Assembly (NCBI GenBank): GCA_013399855.1
Contig: VXAY01004756.1
Coordinates: forward strand, 1,121,573-1,185,572
Source of the DNA: Oxyruncus cristatus
Lineage: Eukaryota > Chordata > Aves > Passeriformes > Cotingidae
Direction of reading: 5' to 3'
Length of the DNA: 64,000 bases
Shown: positions 59,431 through 64,000 of the stretch, piece after piece
Layout of the letters: each line of letters starts with the position of its first letter
How positions within the stretch are numbered: position 1 is the first letter of the stretch
Made by a program: the position numbers and the translations under genes
Notes under the pieces: model-generated
What the model was told of the DNA's origin: nothing
Database searches by the model: none
Seen by the model: the letters and a program-made list of their open reading frames with translations, nothing else

Positions 59431-60062
59431 GTTTGAAGCAGTTAAGGGTAATCCTTGCAAACCCTGAAGGACAGCACTTGGGTTCATACCCTGATTTCAG
59501 TAGTAAGATACCTGAGACACCTTCCCTGAAAATGCTACGGTGTGATTTTCGAAAATATTTATTATCTACATCTGCCCCATTTTATACATATTTTTATGCG
59601 TATTTATTTTATACAAGAATCTGTCTTGCTGAAAATACTTAAAATATTCCTTCTCAAAAAGAGATGCTGCTGAAGGTGGTTCTTGCAGGTGATATGTTAA
59701 AGTTCTAGGGTTGTGAAGGTCAGAGATGTGCTATTTACTTGAACTAGAGCACTGGAAAAGTACGTATTTCCCACCCAAGAAAAAGACTGCCTATCTGTGC
59801 ATTTCATGTAGCTGAAGAAATTAAAACTGCTGGAAAAAAAACCCCTGTCTTAGGAGAAAAACAGCTTTTAAATTCAGTGGAATCTGCAGAGGACACCACG
59901 TAATTACTGGTGAGCCTCTCATGCTTGGAAAAATACCCTAATATGTCTGTCTAGAGTACAAGTGCTCATCTTCAAAAATGACACCTCTATTAAATTAACT
60001 TGTTTCTGCCAGCCTCTTGTTTACTTAAGGCTGCTTTCACTGTTCCATAAAATGCCAATAAT
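59431..60062. other. Non-coding stretch, no gene seen
   Basis: AT-rich single-copy DNA without recognised features. Confidence 0.4.
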
Positions 60063-60084
60063 GGAGATGATTTACGTCATCTCC
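60063..60084. promoter_or_regulatory. 8-bp inverted repeat flanking a CRE-like core
   Basis: GGAGATGA and TCATCTCC, perfect complements with a 6-base loop. The loop and right arm form TTACGTCA (60073-60080), a CREB/ATF-type variant. The arrangement is exact; regulatory meaning is inferred. Confidence 0.4.
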
Positions 60085-61861
60085 TTTGACATGTGTTCTT
60101 TGATGTGTTTTCATCCCATATGTACAAGGAAAAGGATTTAGGTCTTGTGATTAGCTCAAAAGGCTTGAGTTTTACCTTTTGCTTGGAAGTTCTTATGACC
60201 TCCAGCTTCAGTGGTGCTGAATATTTTCAGTGGCAAGTTGAAGGGAAAGGTAGCATCAGGTACCTATTTGCTGGGAATCAGTTTAGGTATATAAGTGTAC
60301 ACTCACTTATAGATGGATATAGATAATGGATATATTTACAATATATAAATATATGAGCTGATTTTAGCTTGTCTGAAGAGGTGGTTGTGATATTACCTTA
60401 GCAAATACCCCTAAAGATTAATTTAATCCCTACAAAGCTGTTCGAGGTCTTCAGACAAGAAGTGATATGACTGTTCTTAAAGGAAACGGAGATTAAAGGT
60501 TTCAGTTCTAGGTATGAAGTCAACAAGAATTTCCACTGGAAAACTTTTATGGGAGTTGTTCCCAGGGTTTTTGGACCTCTTTAGGCAGCAAATCTCTATT
60601 GCTTTAACTAGCTCTTGAATAATTCTTACTCTGCTGAAGTACTGTATGCCCCATGTGTAGAGTTAGCTGTAAGTACATGGAAATTTACTTTGCTTATAAT
60701 ACATTATTTTTCTAATTTCATTCTGGCCTCTCTGCTTCTTCAGACTGCCTCTGGTCTGATGGAATGCTTTTAGTGATGACTAAAACTGAAGATAATGCTT
60801 TGCCTGAGTCCTGGAAAATCTTAGGTGGTGGTAGTGACTGTTGTTGCGATGATGACGAATACCCCTAAATCTTTAAATAACAAATGAAAAATGAACAGGA
60901 AAAATCTTTCCTTATTTGTGTAAGCAACCTTACCTTGAGGACAAAGGTATCTGCCAAAATACGTACAATCCTTTGATTCCATGTCTCCCTCCACGGGTAG
61001 TGGAAGGAGAGCTCAGCCTTCAGCGTATGCAAACAAGGGTTAGAACAAAGCACTTTTTGACTCTCGGAGGCACTGAATTAGTCCCAACTCCCAAGGAATC
61101 TCCCCAGTTTGTTTTCTCTCTTTAACTTATTGATTAATTTCTTCTTGTAAACCTACTTAGTGATTCTTGTACCTTTGGCATTTGATAATCTAGGTAGTGC
61201 TCTTGCCCTCTGTGTTTTAAGCAAGATTTCTTTTCTTCCGCAGTTTAAGAATGTTTCCCCTTGTTCAGAAGCCGCATTGGGGAGCCAAGTGCATTTACTT
61301 CAGCATTATCTCAGAAGCCTACTGTGTCCCTGAAACTCAAACTGCAGCACTCAGCAATAACTCTAGGAATAAAAACAAGGACTTAAACCTGGGAAGAACA
61401 ACAGGCCCTGCAGTGTCTAGTGTTCTCTAGGTCTGACTCCGTGAAGTGATTTTTTTTAATCATGGACAAATAACTTCTGAGTATTTCCATAGCAGTTCCC
61501 ATCACTCAAACGAGTAGCCTGACTTTGCGCTTTTCCGCTTTCTGGTTTTGAACATTTACACACAATTTTGGCAAAGCCCCTCTCTTACGCTGGCTCCTCT
61601 ATGAACATCTCACTCCAGATATCGTGCAGAGGAGAAAAAAAAAACTGGTGTCTGGGTTTGTTTGTTGTGGTTTGGGTCCCGCCGCTGCTTGCTCTGAGCA
61701 GAGACATGAGGTTGGTCACTTTTCGAGCGCCAGGAGAAAGGAAGCTGCCGCTGTGGGGAAATCCGGGAGCTTCCTCTTCCTGCTGGTCAGCCTCTTTCTT
61801 CCCGAGGTTGGCCTCTTTCCCAATGGGCTGCTAAAAGCCCAAAGCTCACTGGCTGAAATCC
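60085..61861. other. Non-coding stretch, no gene seen
   Basis: Single-copy DNA. A TATATTTACAATATATAAATATA tract lies at 60330-60353. Frames of 77-88 codons are not recognisable. 61.68-61.8 kb is slightly CpG-enriched. Confidence 0.45.
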
Positions 61862-61912
61862 TGGCCTAATTAAAACCTATGCCAAACCTCCCATTGACTT
61901 CAAGGCTCTGGC
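61862..61912. repeat. Relic of old amniote dispersed repeat
   Basis: GGCCTAATTAAAACCTATGC then CAAACCTCCCATTGACTTCA and AGGCTCTGGCCC. The 'cccattgacttcaa' core, flanked by ggcct/ggccc-type ends, matches the same old repeat group. CTAAATCAGGCCC at about 62091-62103 may be its far end. Confidence 0.45.
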
Positions 61913-62550
61913 CCAGAGCATCATCGCATCCAACGGTCGTCTCACTCCACTGTTTATGGGACTGTTCCGATGGCTTTTCTAGGGCGACGCTCAAGCAGCT
62001 CACAGCTCTTCCTCCCCTGCGGGCAGGCAGCCGGCTCCAAACTGAGTTCCTCATCAGGCAGCACTTTATCAGTTTTAGCACCATATCTTTCTAAATCAGG
62101 CCCAAACAAGTCCCAGATCCTCAGCAGTTCCTTCATAGCTGCAGTCTGGAAGTGTGAACTTTTCTGGATTTGTTTTGTTTTGCTTATGCGGAGTGACTGG
62201 GAGATCCCTGTGTGATGCCTCCTGCACTGCAATTACAAGCATGAAAATTTTGGCAATGGGAAGGTATTAAAGAGCCAGTGGAAATGGTAAGAGGACACAC
62301 AAGGAAAGGGTCGAGTCCATAAGTGTCAAATGCCAATTTAACAGAGTAAAAAATATCCCAGTTCTTATATGGTACAGTACAGGGATAATATTCCTGCTAC
62401 TGTAAGAATATTTTTTTTGTTTTTCAGTCTTTGAAGTTGATGGGAAAAATAGTTAAAAAAACCCTTAAAGAAACTGATTATTCTTAACTGAAAAAGTATT
62501 TGCATTTAATAGAGCTCCCTTTTTTTTTCCTCCTTGACTTTCATAATATA
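61913..62550. other. Non-coding stretch, no gene seen
   Basis: Overlapping 71-92 codon frames on both strands at 61.87-62.23 kb are not recognisable. The rest is AT-rich single-copy DNA. Confidence 0.45.
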
Positions 62551-62618
62551 TTGATGTTGGGTTTGTTTTTGTTTTGTGTTGTTTGTGTGGGTTTTTTTGT
62601 TTGGGTTTTTTTTTAAGG
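62551..62618. repeat. G/T-only low-complexity tract
   Basis: GTTGGGTTTGTTTTTG-type sequence continues as G and T only for about 65 bases and ends in a T run. The opposite-strand reading (K/N/T/Q-rich) is an artefact. Confidence 0.8.
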
Positions 62619-64000
62619 AAAAAGGGGCTTTTCATTTGATTAAACCATCTACTTGAACTTGCTTGATGCCATGTGCTATAAAAACAAAGGCTGATATAAA
62701 ACAAATAGTTATGCAAGCGAAAAGAATCCTGGAGTAAAATATTCAGACTTGATTTGCAAGTGGCTCGCTCTGTGGTCCCTCTGACCCCAAACACAACAGC
62801 AAAACACATTATTAGGAGTGACTAAAAAGGAAATAGCACTCTTGGCCAGCAATGGTGAGGCACTGGGTCCTGCCCATGCCATGAGCACCTCCACTGACCT
62901 CCGGAGGTCCCTCCCCAGGTCATCCACCCCAGTGCATCCCACATGCTCCCTTCCTCCAGGAAAGTAGTTTGTAAATAATTTTTGAAATACTTTCAGTTTA
63001 AGCTCTTAATGTTTGTTTTCTGCAACTGTTCTAGCTAGAGGTGGCTACGTGGTGTTTGATGTGGAGTGTTTGATCTGCATCATGAGAGCTGAGTGCTGAG
63101 CCAGGTATGTGGAGCGCTTGCAAAATATTAGGACCGGATCCTGCCTTCCTCGAGGGTGAGGATCTCCTGGGAAATTGCTAGACTTTGAGACGTGTAGTAA
63201 CAGCAGTACTGGTACAACAGACTACCAGCACATTCGAGACCTGGTGTGCCCTTTGATTTCTGTGTAGGAGAGCATGAAATCTCTTTAATTTGTCATTTAC
63301 TCTTGGTACTACGGGATGAATCTGCACATGCCACAGCTTTTGTTTTGTATGGTAACTACTGAACCTTGTAGTGCAGCAAAGGAGACAGGAGAGCATGCAG
63401 CATCAGGAATTCCCCTGAAAACACTCTTCTTATCTCCTTTAAAAAAGAGAAAGGAAAGTAAGAGAAATGATTTCATAGATTTAATAAACAGTTCAAAGTC
63501 TCCTGCAGGATCTCTCTTCCTATGCATGTTTTTCATTGTTCTTTAATGAGTAAATGACCCGTTAATGTGCACAAGAACATATCAGAAGCACATGGCAGTG
63601 AAGAAGCTTGGGTGGCAGTAGATTTGATCAAAGATTTTCAAATCTGACCCCAAGTATTTGATGAAGAAGATTAACATGGAGACAATTTTCCAAACAAATA
63701 CAGCATTAAGAGCCAAGAGACAGGCTGAGGGAATTGAAGGCTCCAGATTGCCCACATAAAGAATATCACTAAACATAAAGAAAACAAAGCCAGGATGAAT
63801 GTCTGGGATGTGGAGTCCCACAGAACACAGACTTGTGCTGCTGATTGTTTCTTTTTTTAACACTATTTTTAATATAGTATGTAATTTTTTTTTTTTTCTC
63901 CCAAATAAAAATAAAAAGTTGTGCCTGTGACCTGGGTCCTAACAGTGTTACCCTAAGCGTTTAAAAAGATTTCTGGAACAGAATTGGTTAATTAGTGCTT
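62619..64000. other. Non-coding stretch, no gene seen
   Basis: Single-copy DNA to the window end, with a T run near 63886-63897. The 93-codon minus-strand frame at 63582-63863 has no recognisable domain. Confidence 0.45.

Overview
The window looks like avian nuclear DNA with no protein-coding gene that I can support. The main evidence is nine fragments of a CR1-type LINE. They carry the typical bird CR1 3' tail: a run resembling 'gaagaaattcttctctgtgaggg', 'cctggaagtgtccaaggccagg', 'aaggtgtccctgcccatggc', and an ATTCTATG-type 8-bp terminal repeat. I see no mammalian Alu/L1 pattern and no operon-like packing. All open reading frames are short (at most about 160 codons), overlap frames on both strands, often cross homopolymers or Ns, and resemble no family I know. 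The safest reading is a gene-poor intergenic stretch or one very long intron. The species and neighbouring genes cannot be named from this sequence.

Layout. 1-4 kb: AT-rich DNA interrupted by one compact CpG-rich block (about 1186-1400) with a CCAAT box next to a GC box, followed by homeodomain-site-rich AT DNA (about 2.9-3.0 and 3.9-4.1 kb). 5-14 kb: an eroded CR1 on the minus strand (5.0 kb), two on the plus strand (11.8 and 13.1 kb), low-complexity tracts, and otherwise unannotatable single-copy DNA. 15-28 kb: several unbroken, AT-rich, TAAT-rich blocks that look like conserved non-coding elements, several with clean palindromes (15.2, 18.56, 25.05, 26.6 kb). 28.9-33.8 kb: the densest structured region. 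It holds two related palindromic hairpin elements 4 kb apart, two relics of an old amniote dispersed repeat, an unidentified 175-bp insertion with an 18-bp target duplication, and two CR1 ends. 36-52 kb: three good CR1 copies, a 147-N gap inside a C-rich/G-quadruplex tract (41.5 kb), a GGTACT-rich patch (45.6 kb) and a decayed 87-bp tandem repeat (46.1-46.5 kb) that ends at a Grainyhead-type palindrome. 52-64 kb: single-copy DNA with a short CR1 end (56.7 kb), more old repeat relics and two small palindromic sites (57.6 and 60.07 kb).

No tRNA, rRNA, known microRNA, CRISPR array or bacterial element was recognised. If the window has a function it is probably regulatory, as a developmental-type gene desert. 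That is inference from base composition and motif texture and has not been tested by alignment.
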